Source: Blastocatellia bacterium (GTDB lineage Bacteria; Acidobacteriota; Blastocatellia; HR10; J050). Taken from it: a stretch of 52,454 nt of DNA. Shown here piece after piece: positions 34,461-43,547 of this stretch. The stretch spans positions 1 to 52,454 of the forward strand of contig JALSQX010000036.1 in the NCBI GenBank assembly GCA_026985075.1. Reading direction: 5' to 3'. The translations under genes were made by a program, and so were the position numbers. Positions within the stretch are counted from its first letter, which is position 1; each line of letters begins with the position of its first letter. The notes below the pieces were generated by a model. It made no database searches. It was not told the origin of the DNA and saw only the letters and a program-made list of their open reading frames with translations.

Positions 34461-34476
34461 CGGAATGGGGTTTGCA
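34461..34476 (+). promoter_or_regulatory. Weak sigma-54-like element upstream of the NapC gene
   Basis: CGGAATGGGGTTTGCA keeps the GG and GC doublets and TTTGCA at the right distance but departs at the C-A-C part (about 11 of 16). AAAGGAG follows at 34496. Chance occurrence is quite possible. Confidence 0.3.
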
Positions 34477-34516
34477 TAGCAGGTTACCTTCAAAAAAGGA
34501 GCGGGGTCACGCATCC

Positions 34517-34672
34517 ATGGAAATTCGCGCCCAAGAGGAACAGCTCGGCGGCGATGGCCGCTCGCCGCATCCCTTCGGCAACGGTGCCGAGCGGTGCTCG
34601 GACCGGCGGACAGATGAGCGATTTCCGAGGTGGGAGGAGCGCTTCTCGGGGTGGCACCGTGAATCCTCCTGA
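34517..34672 (+). CDS. Possible 51-residue ORF upstream of NapC gene
   Basis: ATG 34517 lies 15 bases after AAAGGAG and ends 12 bp before the cytochrome start. The product (MEIRAQEEQLGGDG...) is polar and arginine-rich with one cysteine. No family recognised; it may be spurious. The remainder of 34240-34516 shows no gene. Confidence 0.25.
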   Translation: MEIRAQEEQLGGDGRSPHPFGNGAERCSDRRTDERFPRWEERFSGWHRESS

Positions 34673-34684
34673 GGGGTGATGAGA

Positions 34685-36184
34685 ATGGACAAAAAACTTG
34701 GACCAGCGATACAATTTCCCGCCATGGACGTGTTGAAGCAGCGGTGGCGCAATGAGTGGCTGTGGGCGTTCATCAGACTCTTCGGGCGGAATATCATCAC
34801 GGCTCTGGGGGCTACCCTCACCACCACCAGTGCGCTGCTCATCCTGGCTCTGGCGATATTAGGCGCTCTTCGCCTTTATGACACCCCGTATGTGGGCATC
34901 ATGGCTTTTCTCGTGCTCCCGGGATTTTTCATTCTCGGACTCATCCTGATCCCTCTGGGCGTATATTGGGAGCGCAAGCGGGCCACTCAGTGCAGCGGGG
35001 GCGCTCACAACCCACCGCCTTATCCGCAGATTGACTTCAATCAACCTCAGGTTCGTCGCATGGCGGGTATTATTGCCACGCTCACGGCGGCCAACATTTT
35101 CATCCTCTCGCTGGTCAGTTACCAAGGGGTGGTCTTCATGGATTCGGTCGCGTTTTGTGGAACGGTGTGTCATACGGTAATGGAACCGGAATACACCGCC
35201 TATCTGCGTTCTCCCCACGCTCGCGTCAAGTGCGTGGAGTGTCATATTGGTCCGGGAGCTCCCTGGTTCGTTCGATCCAAGTTGTCGGGCGTCGGACAGG
35301 TTCTGGCTGTCACCTTCGGAACCTATGATCGTCCCATCCCCACGCCGGTCCGGAACTTGCGCCCCTCCCGGGATACCTGCGAACAGTGTCACTGGCCGGA
35401 AAAGTTCACCGGCGACCGGATCAAAGTCATCACTCGATTTTCCCAAGATGAAGCCAACACGCCATTGAAAACGATTCTGGTCATGCATATCGGTGGCGGC
35501 AATCAAGGTCGGGGCGGCATTCATAGCTGGCATATCGATCCCCATAAACAGACCATGTATATTGCCGTTGATCCGCAACGACAGGTCATCCCGTGGGTGC
35601 AAGTGAAAAACGCCGATGGGACGGTGACCGAATTCGCTATCAAAGACGGCACGCTCACGACCGAGCAGATGGCCACCGCCGAGAAACGCGTGATGGATTG
35701 CATCGATTGCCATAATCGCCCCACGCATATCTACCAGCTTCCCGGCGAGGCGATGGACGAAGCGATGGCCGCCGGACGGATCGATCCCACGCTGCCCTAC
35801 ATCAAGAAAGTCGGCGTCCAGGCCCTCGAGCAGGCCACTGGTCCGAAGCCCGCGGCACTGGAACACATCGCCCAGCAGGTGCGCACCTATTATCAACAGA
35901 ATTATCCCGACGTCTATGTCGCTCGCCGCCAGACGATCGAAGCGGCCATTCGCGAAATGCAGGCGATCTATCGTCGAAACGTCTTCCCTCAGATGAACGT
36001 CACCTGGGGCACCTATCCGAACAACATCGGCCACCAGCACTTTTCGGGGTGCTTCCGCTGCCACGATGATGAGCACGTGAGTGAAGATGGACGAACCATT
36101 CGCCAGGATTGTGACCTCTGCCATACCATCCTGGCCTGGGAGGAAGAGAATCCGGAAGTGCTCCAGCAACTGCAAATCCGATAA
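34685..36184 (+). CDS. NapC/NirT-type membrane multihaem cytochrome c (6 haems)
   Basis: About 499 residues from ATG 34685 (GAGGGG 8 bases upstream; ATG 34679 also possible). Three membrane helices (IITALGATLTTTSALLILAL, MAFLVLPGFFILGLILIPL, IIATLTAANIFILSLVSY) precede six CxxCH motifs: CGTVCH, CVECH, CEQCH, CIDCH, CFRCH, CDLCH. NapC/NirT proteins take electrons from quinol and pass them to periplasmic reductases. Extra length and haem number set it apart from four-haem NapC. No obvious partner reductase is in the window. Confidence 0.88.
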   Translation: MDKKLGPAIQFPAMDVLKQRWRNEWLWAFIRLFGRNIITALGATLTTTSALLILALAILGALRLYDTPYVGIMAFLVLPGFFILGLILIPLGVYWERKRATQCSGGAHNPPPYPQIDFNQPQVRRMAGIIATLTAANIFILSLVSYQGVVFMDSVAFCGTVCHTVMEPEYTAYLRSPHARVKCVECHIGPGAPWFVRSKLSGVGQVLAVTFGTYDRPIPTPVRNLRPSRDTCEQCHWPEKFTGDRIKVITRFSQDEANTPLKTILVMHIGGGNQGRGGIHSWHIDPHKQTMYIAVDPQRQVIPWVQVKNADGTVTEFAIKDGTLTTEQMATAEKRVMDCIDCHNRPTHIYQLPGEAMDEAMAAGRIDPTLPYIKKVGVQALEQATGPKPAALEHIAQQVRTYYQQNYPDVYVARRQTIEAAIREMQAIYRRNVFPQMNVTWGTYPNNIGHQHFSGCFRCHDDEHVSEDGRTIRQDCDLCHTILAWEEENPEVLQQLQIR

Positions 36185-36268
36185 TCCTCCCCGTCCCCCC
36201 TCGATGGCCTTGTGGCGATCACCCTCCCGGATGAACAGCGCCCGACTGACTTCGAGGGAGGGTGTGCG

Positions 36269-36290
36269 AAAACATGACAGCGGGTGTTTT
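36269..36290 (+). promoter_or_regulatory. Inverted repeat upstream of sigma-54 promoter
   Basis: AAAACA (36269-36274) and TGTTTT (36285-36290), centred ~145 bp upstream of the -24 element at 36423. The overlapping TGTGCGAAAACATGACA shares about 11 of 17 positions with the activator-like sites at 829-887. Suggestive only. Confidence 0.3.
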
Positions 36291-36422
36291 ATTTCAAGCA
36301 TTGCTCTCCGGAACGAACGGCCCGGCCGCGCCAGTCGGCGAATCCGCCTGGCAGAGCTAATCCTTTCATTGTGAAGAGATTGGTGCCACCGGAGGTGACC
36401 ATGACCGAGCCCGCACTTTCTG

Positions 36423-36438
36423 TGGCACTCGGTTTGCT
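36423..36438 (+). promoter_or_regulatory. Sigma-54 (-24/-12) promoter of the metal efflux operon
   Basis: TGGCACTCGGTTTGCT matches the consensus at all but one position. Predicted start near 36449; AGGAGG at 36472-36477 follows, then the TolC-family gene. The 240-bp gap 36185-36422 holds no gene. Confidence 0.8.
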
Positions 36439-36478
36439 TTAACTGGACGGTTCGAGAACGCCGTTGATGTGAGGAGGT

Positions 36479-37939
36479 ATGGTGAAACACGCTCACTCGA
36501 TGACCGGTTGGAGGAAGCCGCTCCCGATGCTCGCCTCCCTTCTACTGTTCTTCGCCAGCCCGATGCCACTCAGGGCTATCCCCCAAGCTGACCACCGGCC
36601 GCAGCGAGAAACTGTCACATCGCCCGCCTCCGGCGAATCAACCTCGCCTGGAGGAAAACCCGCGGACGGGCACCGCCGGCGCTCGCTTTCGCCCAACCGG
36701 GCGGAGGCCGCGCAACTGGTCCAACAGGTGGCCATCCGGGCGGCGAGCCAGACCGAACCCGTGGTCACTTTGGACGAGCTCATTGGAGAAGCACTCGCCA
36801 ACAACCCGCAGATTCAGGCCGCGCGGCGGATGGTCGACGCCAAACGACTCCAGATTCAACCCGCCCGCACGTTGCCCGATCCCGTCATCGGGTTCCAGAC
36901 CATGGGCAATCTGATCCCACCGACGCTCCAGTCGGGCGATCCGAGTAGCGCGCGAACGATCAGCATCACGCAACCCATCCCCTTCCCGGGCAAGCTCGCG
37001 CTCAAAGGGAAGATGGCCGCCATGGCCGCCGACGCCGAGTGGTGGCAATACGAGTACGTGCGGCGCGATGTGATCGCCCGGGTCAAGACGACGTACTATC
37101 AGCTCTACTATGTCACCAAAGCCATCGACATCGTGAAAAAAGATAAGGACTTGCTGGAGAAGTTCGAGCGCATCGCCGAGGCCAAGTATCAGGTCGGCGA
37201 GGGCATTCAGCAGGACGTCTTGAAAGCCCAGGTGGAGATCTCCCGGCTTCTGGATCGGCTGACCGTTCTGGAGGAGCGGCGAGACACGCTGGTGGCTCAG
37301 TTGAACAGCCTGCTCTACCGACCGCCGGAGGCCCCTCTGGGGCGCCCGGCCGAGATCCGGCAAGCGGAGTTTCCGTACTCTATGGATGAGCTCTATCGAA
37401 TGGCCCTCACTCAATTCCCCCTTCTCAAGCGTCAACAGCGGGAAATCGACCGCTACGAGTATGCCGTCCAACTGGCCAAGAAAAATTTCTACCCCGATTT
37501 TGAAGTCGGATTCCGCTACTTCAACCGGACGCCCATGCCCGAGATGTACGAGCTCATGTTCAAGGCCAAGGTGCCTCTTTACTTCTGGCGCAAGCAACGC
37601 CCGGCCTTGCACAGCGCCGCCTCCGAGTTGGCCAGTGCGCGCAAGCGTTACGACCAATTGACGGCCCTCCTCTACTTCCAGTTGAAAGATCGCTATCTGG
37701 CGGCGACGACGGCGGCGCGACTCGTCGAACTCTATGGAACGGCCATCGTACCTCAAGCCACATTGGCCCTGGAATCATCGGTGGCCGCTTATCAGGTGGG
37801 GAAGGTGGATTTCCTCACCTTGCTGAATAATCTCATCACCCTGCTCGATTACGAGTTGAAGTATTACGAATCGCTGGCCGATTATCAGAAAGCGCTCGCT
37901 GAACTCGAGCCGTTTGTGGGCATCGAGCTGACCAAATAG
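36479..37939 (+). CDS. TolC-family outer membrane efflux protein (CusC/CzcC-like)
   Basis: 486 residues. The AGGAGG is only one base before ATG 36479, so GTG 36482 or ATG 36500 may be used. Signal peptide (LPMLASLLLFFASPMPLRA), a variable linker, then two OEP repeats: VTLDELIGEALANNPQIQAA...ISITQPIPFPGKLALKG and the second from SMDELYRMALTQFPLLKRQQ...GKVDFLTLLNNLITLLDYELKYYE. It forms the outer membrane channel of the tripartite RND system encoded next. Confidence 0.9.
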   Translation: MVKHAHSMTGWRKPLPMLASLLLFFASPMPLRAIPQADHRPQRETVTSPASGESTSPGGKPADGHRRRSLSPNRAEAAQLVQQVAIRAASQTEPVVTLDELIGEALANNPQIQAARRMVDAKRLQIQPARTLPDPVIGFQTMGNLIPPTLQSGDPSSARTISITQPIPFPGKLALKGKMAAMAADAEWWQYEYVRRDVIARVKTTYYQLYYVTKAIDIVKKDKDLLEKFERIAEAKYQVGEGIQQDVLKAQVEISRLLDRLTVLEERRDTLVAQLNSLLYRPPEAPLGRPAEIRQAEFPYSMDELYRMALTQFPLLKRQQREIDRYEYAVQLAKKNFYPDFEVGFRYFNRTPMPEMYELMFKAKVPLYFWRKQRPALHSAASELASARKRYDQLTALLYFQLKDRYLAATTAARLVELYGTAIVPQATLALESSVAAYQVGKVDFLTLLNNLITLLDYELKYYESLADYQKALAELEPFVGIELTK

Positions 37940-37965
37940 CTCATGACGTCCAGGAGGATGAAAGG

Positions 37966-39585
37966 ATGACGGAGAGACCGACACGGGATCCTGAGAACCA
38001 GGAAGATGTTCTTGAGATTCTCCGAAATACCATTGATGACCCCTCGTCACCTCAACGCAACCAGCCGGTCGGCGAGGAGGTGATCCGGACCGAGGCTTCC
38101 CACGCATCCGGGCGCGCAAGAGCGCAGCGCGTCCTCTTCGGTCTGGTCGCTCTGGTCGTGGTCGTAGGAGCGGCCAGCGCCATCGCCCCGGATATCGTCC
38201 CATCCTGGTTGGGAGGAGAATGGGGGCGCCACTCAACGGATGGCGCTCAGCACTCGGAGCATGGCGAGCGCAAGATTCTCTACTGGTACGATCCCATGCA
38301 TCCGTCCTACACCTCGGACAAACCGGGCATCGCTCCCGATTGCGGCATGAAACTCGTCCCCAAATACGCCGACGAAGCCGAAACGATGGCGGCCGACGCG
38401 GCATCGATGAGTTCGCAGCAACACCAGGGGCATGGCGAGCGCAAGATTCTCTACTGGTACGATCCCATGCATCCGTCCTACACCTCGGACAAACCGGGCA
38501 TCGCTCCCGATTGCGGCATGAAACTCGTCCCCAAATACGCCGATGAAGTGGAAGCCATGAAGGATATGGCCCCGGGCACGATCAGGCTGAGCACAGAGAA
38601 GCAGCAAATGATCGGCGTGAGGACCGAGGAAGCGAAAATCGTGCCCCTCAAGAAGACGATTCGCACGGTGGGGCGCATTGATTACGACGAGACGCGCATC
38701 GCCCGCGTCCACACCAAGGTTCCAGGATGGATCGAGAAGGTGTACGTCGATTACGTGGGACAAATCGTCAAGAAAGGACAACCGCTGTTCACCATCTACA
38801 GTCCGGAACTCGTCGCCACTCAGGAAGAATTTTTGCTCGCTCTGAAAGCGCGCGGGCAATTGGTGGAGAGTCGCTTCGAGGAAGTCGCGCGCGGGGCAGA
38901 GAGTCTGTTGGCCTCGACGCGCCGGAGATTGGAACTCTGGGATATCACCGATGAACAAATCGAGCAACTGGCGCGCACCGGAGAGGTGCAAAAGACGCTC
39001 ACCCTTTATGCGCCGGTCGATGGCGTCGTGCTCAAACGGAATGCCTACGAACAGATGCGCATCACGGCGGACACCAACGTCTATGAGATCGCCGATCTCT
39101 CCACCATCTGGGTCTATGCCGACATCTATGAGTACGAGATGCCATTCATTAAAGAGGGTCAACCGGCGACCATGAAGCTGGCGTACTTCCCCGGCGAGAC
39201 GTTCCGAGGGAAGATCGTGTACGTCTATCCCTACCTGGAAGGCAAGACGCGGACGCTGAAGGTGCGTATGGAATTCCCCAATCCCGATCTGAAGCTCCGC
39301 CCCGATATGTACGCCGATGTGGAGATCGATGTCCCGCTGGGCAAGTCGCTGGTCGTCTCCGAAGAGGCGGTCATCGATACGGGCATGCGCCAGTTCGTCT
39401 TCGTCGATCGCGGGAACGGATACTTCGAGCCTCGCGATGTCAAGTTGGGACTCAAAGTCGACGATCACTACCAGATCCTGGAAGGCCTCAAACCGGGCGA
39501 GCGCGTGGTGACCTCGGCCAACTTCTTGATCGATTCCGAAAGTCGGCTGAGCGCGGCTCTGGGAGGGATGTCGCACGGTCATTAG
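37966..39585 (+). CDS. RND periplasmic adaptor (CusB-like) with two identical metal-binding domains
   Basis: 539 residues; one N-terminal membrane helix (VLFGLVALVVVVGAASAIAP), then two exact copies of a 38-residue heavy-metal-binding unit (YWYDPMHPSYTSDKPG...DCGMKLVPKY), then the adaptor core: IGVRTEEAKIVPLKKTIRTV, barrel-sandwich VPGWIEKVYVDYVGQIVKKG, YAPVDGVVLKRNAYEQM, and a C-terminal VVTSANFLIDSES. Such units with Met/Cys/His ligands are found in Cu/Ag-type adaptors. A conserved HGE linker sits before each copy. Confidence 0.92.
   Translation: MTERPTRDPENQEDVLEILRNTIDDPSSPQRNQPVGEEVIRTEASHASGRARAQRVLFGLVALVVVVGAASAIAPDIVPSWLGGEWGRHSTDGAQHSEHGERKILYWYDPMHPSYTSDKPGIAPDCGMKLVPKYADEAETMAADAASMSSQQHQGHGERKILYWYDPMHPSYTSDKPGIAPDCGMKLVPKYADEVEAMKDMAPGTIRLSTEKQQMIGVRTEEAKIVPLKKTIRTVGRIDYDETRIARVHTKVPGWIEKVYVDYVGQIVKKGQPLFTIYSPELVATQEEFLLALKARGQLVESRFEEVARGAESLLASTRRRLELWDITDEQIEQLARTGEVQKTLTLYAPVDGVVLKRNAYEQMRITADTNVYEIADLSTIWVYADIYEYEMPFIKEGQPATMKLAYFPGETFRGKIVYVYPYLEGKTRTLKVRMEFPNPDLKLRPDMYADVEIDVPLGKSLVVSEEAVIDTGMRQFVFVDRGNGYFEPRDVKLGLKVDDHYQILEGLKPGERVVTSANFLIDSESRLSAALGGMSHGH
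38259..38372 (+). repeat. 114-bp perfect direct repeat, copy 1
   Basis: Identical base for base to 38430-38543 and in frame (offset 171 bp = 57 codons). Encodes one metal-binding unit of the adaptor. The separating 57 bp code for a Met/Ala/Glu-rich linker. Confidence 0.95.
38430..38543 (+). repeat. 114-bp perfect direct repeat, copy 2
   Basis: Second copy, no mismatches found including synonymous positions, implying recent duplication or ongoing gene conversion. Confidence 0.95.
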
Positions 39586-39683
39586 AAGGCATCGAGTTCA
39601 TGGAAGGCGCCTGGCATGGACTCGTCCGAGGAAACAACCGCGATGGATGGAACCACTGGAAATGAGCGGAGAGAGAGAACGCC

Positions 39684-42600
39684 ATGATTGAGAAACTCAT
39701 CGAGTGGAGCGCGAAGAACAAATTTCTCGTTTTCTTGCTCACCTTCTTCGCCATCGCCTGGGGGTTGTGGGCGATGAAGAATACGCCGCTGGATGCCATC
39801 CCCGATCTCTCCGACGTCCAGGTGATCGTTTTCACCGAGTGGCCGGGACGAAGTCCGGATCTGGTCGAAGATCAGGTCACCTATCCGATCGTCACCAGTT
39901 TGATCTCGGCCCCGCGAGCGAAAGTCGTGCGGGGATATTCGTTCTTCGGCTTCTCATTCGTCTATGTGATTTTCGAGGATGGCACGGACATCTACTGGGC
40001 GCGGAGTCGCGTGCTCGAATATATGCAAAGCGTGGCGGGCAGCTTGCCCGAGGGCGTGACGCCGACGCTGGGGCCGGATGCCACCGGCGTCGGTTGGGCC
40101 TTCGAGTACGCGCTGGTGGATCGGACGGGGCGCCACGATCTCTCTCAATTGCGCACCATCCAGGACTGGTACGTGCGCTACTGGTTGGCGGCCGTCCCCG
40201 GCGTATCGGAAGTGGCCAGCGTTGGCGGCTACGTCAAACAATATCAGATCGAGCTGGATCCCGACACCTTGCTGGCCTATAACCTGCCGGTCACCCAAGT
40301 CATTCGCGCCATCCGCCGGAGCAATAACGACGTCGGCGGCCGCGTGGTCGAATTCACCGGACGCGAATATATGATTCGCGGCCTCGGTTATATCAAACGC
40401 GTCTCCGACATCGAACGCATCCCCGTGGGCACCGATGGCCGAGGGACGCCGATCACCATTCGCGATGTGGCCAAAGTTCATCTGGGACCGGATATTCGCC
40501 GGGGCGTGGCCGAACTCAACGGCGAAGGAGAGGTCGTCGGCGGCATCGTCGTCGTCCGCTACGGCGAGAACGCCCTGGAGGTGATCGAGCGCGTCAAAGA
40601 GAAGATCGAGGAGATCAAGAGAGCGCTCCCCGAAGGCGTCGAGCTCATTCCCGTCTATGATCGTTCGGAACTCATCTTGCGGGCCGTCGATACGCTCAAA
40701 GAGAAGCTCATCGAAGAGAGCCTCATCGTGAGTCTGGTCTGCATCCTCTTTCTCTTCCACTTCCGCAGCGCGCTGGTGGCTATTCTCACGCTTCCCATCG
40801 CCATTCTCATGTCGCTGGTGGCCATGTATTACATGGACATCAACTCCAACATCATGTCGCTCGGCGGCATTGCCATTGCCATCGGAGCGATGGTGGACGC
40901 CGCCATCGTGATGATCGAGAACGCGCACAAGCGCCTGGAGCACTGGGAACACACTGGCCGAGCCGGAGATCGGATGGAGGTGATCATTCGCGCCGCCAAG
41001 GAGGTGGGCAAACCGCTCTTCTTCTCGCTCCTCATCATCACCGTATCGTTCATGCCGGTGTTCACTCTGGAAGCCCAGGAAGGACGGCTATTCAAACCGC
41101 TGGCGTATACCAAGACATTCGCCATGTTCTTCGCCTCGATTCTCTCGGTGACGCTGGTTCCGGTATTGATGGTGCTGATGATTCGTGGGAAGATCGCCCC
41201 GGAGCACCAAAATCCCATCTCTCGCTTCCTCATCCGCGTTTACAATCCCATCGTCCACGCTGTGCTGCGATTCCGCAAGACGACGCTGGCCCTGGCCGTC
41301 CTGGTCTTGCTGGCCACCATCCCGGCGTTCACCCGGCTGGGCAGCGAGTTCATGCCCCCGCTCTACGAAGGCTCGCTCCTCTACATGCCCACCGGGCTGC
41401 CGGGGATGTCGATCACCCAAGCGCAGCAGATCCTGCAATTGCAAGATCGCATCATCAAACAGTTCCCCGAAGTGGCCTCGGTGTTTGGCAAAACCGGTCG
41501 CGCGCGCACGTCGACCGATCCGGCGCCACTGGAGATGATGGAGACGACCATCGTCCTCAAGCCGGAGAGCCAATGGCGCACGGTGCGACAGGATCGTTGG
41601 TATTCGTCTTGGGCGCCTCATTGGCTGAAACGACCGCTCGGCTGGATCTGGCCCGAGACGCGCCCGCTCACTCCGGAAGAACTCATCGATGAAATGGATC
41701 AAGCGCTCCGCCTCCCCGGCATCAGTAATTCCTGGACCATGCCCATCAAAGGGCGCATCGACATGCTCACCACCGGCATTCGCACGCCCATCGGCATCAA
41801 AGTCCTCGGTCCCGATCTCCAGGTCATTCAACAGATCGGCCAACACATCGAGCAAGTCCTCAAGGACGTGCCGGGAACGCGCAACATTTATGCCGAGCGC
41901 GTGGTCGGCGGTTATTTCTATGACTTCGAGATCGACCGCGATGAAGCCGCTCGATATGGACTGACCGTGGGAGACGTAGAAGACATCATCGAGACGGCCA
42001 TCGGAGGGAAAAACATCGCCCAGACCGTCGAGGGCCGTGAGCGATTCCCCATCAATGTTCGCTACGCGCGCGAACTGAGAGATGAACCTCAAAAGCTGGA
42101 GCGCGTGCTCGTCGCCACGCCAACGGGAGCGCAAGTCCCCTTAGCGCAATTGGCGCATATCCGACCTTCGATGGGACCGCCGGTGATTAAAAGTGAAGAC
42201 GGGGAACTGGTCGGGTACGTCTACGTCGATGTGGCCGGCCGCGATCTGGGCAGTTACGTCGACGAAGCGCGGCGCATCGTTCAGGAGCAGGTGCCCATGC
42301 CCCCGGGGTATCATCTCGTCTGGAGCGGGCAGTATGAGTACATGCAACGGGCCAAGCAACGGTTGCTCTACGTGATCCCGTTGACCCTTCTCATCATCTT
42401 CGTGCTGCTCTATCTGAACTTCCAGTCCGTCACCAAAACGATGATCGTATTGCTGTCGGTCCCCTTCGCGCTGGTGGGGGGCATCTGGCTACTCTATCTG
42501 CTCGGTTACAACTTGAGCGTCGCCGTTTGGGTCGGCATCATCGCTCTGGCGGGGGTGGCGGCGGAAACCGGCGTGGTGATGATCGTTTACCTGGACGAAG

Positions 42601-42917
42601 CGTATGAAGAACGCCTGCGCGCCGGGAAAATGAAGACGATGCGCGATCTCTATGACGCCGTCATCCATGGCGCTGTAATGCGCGTGCGACCGAAGATGAT
42701 GACGGTCACGGCCATCATGGCCGGACTGCTTCCCATCATGTGGAGTCACGGCACGGGCGCCGATGTCATGAAACGCATCGCCGCCCCCATGGTCGGCGGC
42801 ATGGTCACGTCAACGATTCTGACGCTGGTCATCATTCCGGTGATTTATGACATGTGGCGGGGGTTTCAATTACGACGACAGGCGAAAGCCCATATACCGG
42901 GTGACGCAGCACATTGA
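39684..42917 (+). CDS. cusA: Heavy-metal RND efflux pump (CusA/CzcA family)
   Basis: 1077 residues, starting MIEKLIEWSAKNKFLVFLLTF with the first helix. Family motifs: AIPDLSDVQVIVFTEWPGRSP, the helix-4 segment MSLGGIAIAIGAMVDAAIVMIENAHK, FMPPLYEGSLLYMPTGLPGMS and ERVVGGYFYDFEIDRDEAARYG. Together with the methionine-rich adaptor this suits the monovalent Cu/Ag group, though Zn/Co/Cd cannot be excluded. It pumps metal from periplasm to outside, driven by protons. Symbol given by family. Confidence 0.9.
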   Translation: MIEKLIEWSAKNKFLVFLLTFFAIAWGLWAMKNTPLDAIPDLSDVQVIVFTEWPGRSPDLVEDQVTYPIVTSLISAPRAKVVRGYSFFGFSFVYVIFEDGTDIYWARSRVLEYMQSVAGSLPEGVTPTLGPDATGVGWAFEYALVDRTGRHDLSQLRTIQDWYVRYWLAAVPGVSEVASVGGYVKQYQIELDPDTLLAYNLPVTQVIRAIRRSNNDVGGRVVEFTGREYMIRGLGYIKRVSDIERIPVGTDGRGTPITIRDVAKVHLGPDIRRGVAELNGEGEVVGGIVVVRYGENALEVIERVKEKIEEIKRALPEGVELIPVYDRSELILRAVDTLKEKLIEESLIVSLVCILFLFHFRSALVAILTLPIAILMSLVAMYYMDINSNIMSLGGIAIAIGAMVDAAIVMIENAHKRLEHWEHTGRAGDRMEVIIRAAKEVGKPLFFSLLIITVSFMPVFTLEAQEGRLFKPLAYTKTFAMFFASILSVTLVPVLMVLMIRGKIAPEHQNPISRFLIRVYNPIVHAVLRFRKTTLALAVLVLLATIPAFTRLGSEFMPPLYEGSLLYMPTGLPGMSITQAQQILQLQDRIIKQFPEVASVFGKTGRARTSTDPAPLEMMETTIVLKPESQWRTVRQDRWYSSWAPHWLKRPLGWIWPETRPLTPEELIDEMDQALRLPGISNSWTMPIKGRIDMLTTGIRTPIGIKVLGPDLQVIQQIGQHIEQVLKDVPGTRNIYAERVVGGYFYDFEIDRDEAARYGLTVGDVEDIIETAIGGKNIAQTVEGRERFPINVRYARELRDEPQKLERVLVATPTGAQVPLAQLAHIRPSMGPPVIKSEDGELVGYVYVDVAGRDLGSYVDEARRIVQEQVPMPPGYHLVWSGQYEYMQRAKQRLLYVIPLTLLIIFVLLYLNFQSVTKTMIVLLSVPFALVGGIWLLYLLGYNLSVAVWVGIIALAGVAAETGVVMIVYLDEAYEERLRAGKMKTMRDLYDAVIHGAVMRVRPKMMTVTAIMAGLLPIMWSHGTGADVMKRIAAPMVGGMVTSTILTLVIIPVIYDMWRGFQLRRQAKAHIPGDAAH

Positions 42918-42929
42918 GGGGAGAAGAAG

Positions 42930-43514
42930 ATGAAACGCAAGATGATCATAGCTGTTCTCATTGTCGTCCTGTCCGGAGCAACGCTCGTGATCATTCAAAT
43001 GCGCCGGCACGGATTCAGCGCCCGGGAAAATCCTTCCTGGCTGGAAGCGGCCATCGCGCGGCGGCTGCGGAACTTCGCCATCCCGGCGAGCGCCAGGAAG
43101 ACGACGAATCCCTACCCGTTCACCGATGCCCGACGGCGGTCGGCTCGTGACCATTTCATCGCCCATTGTGCCGTGTGTCACGGACCGGATGGCCGAGGGA
43201 ACACACCGATCGGCCGTAACCTTTATCCGAAAGTGCCCGACTTGACGAGCGCCGAGACACAGCAGCTCACTGACGGCGAACTGTACTATATTATTTCGAA
43301 CGGCGTTCGCTTCACCGGCATGCCCGCGTGGGGCGATGAAGATCGTCCGGAATCCATATGGGAACTGGTCGCCTTCATTCGCCGTCTCCCGCACCTCTCT
43401 CCCGAAGAACGCGAGCAGCTCGAGAAGCTCTTTGAGAGCCGCGAGCACGGAGAAGAAGGCGAAGCAACCGGGACGCATACTCATGGCCCGGAGGCCGAGC
43501 CGCATCATCACTGA
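42930..43514 (+). CDS. Membrane-anchored cytochrome c with His-rich tail
   Basis: 194 residues; GAGGGGAGAAGAAG precedes ATG 42930. N-terminal anchor (MIIAVLIVVLSGATLVIIQM), one haem motif CAVCHGPDGRGNTPIGRNLYP, axial methionine in GVRFTGMPAWGDEDRPE, WELVAFIRRLPHLSPEE, and a histidine-rich end (THTHGPEAEPHHH) likely to bind Cu, Ni or Zn. It lies 12 bp after the efflux pump gene, so a periplasmic redox role tied to metal stress is plausible. Confidence 0.9.
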   Translation: MKRKMIIAVLIVVLSGATLVIIQMRRHGFSARENPSWLEAAIARRLRNFAIPASARKTTNPYPFTDARRRSARDHFIAHCAVCHGPDGRGNTPIGRNLYPKVPDLTSAETQQLTDGELYYIISNGVRFTGMPAWGDEDRPESIWELVAFIRRLPHLSPEEREQLEKLFESREHGEEGEATGTHTHGPEAEPHHH

Positions 43515-43547
43515 GGAGTCACGAGCACTGGCGTGAAGGAGGATGCG

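Noticed and set aside
39954-42134. Long minus-strand open frames (over 300 codons) opposite the efflux pump, hydrogenase and other genes
   Set aside because: They mirror well-recognised plus-strand genes in GC-rich DNA and show no family motifs.
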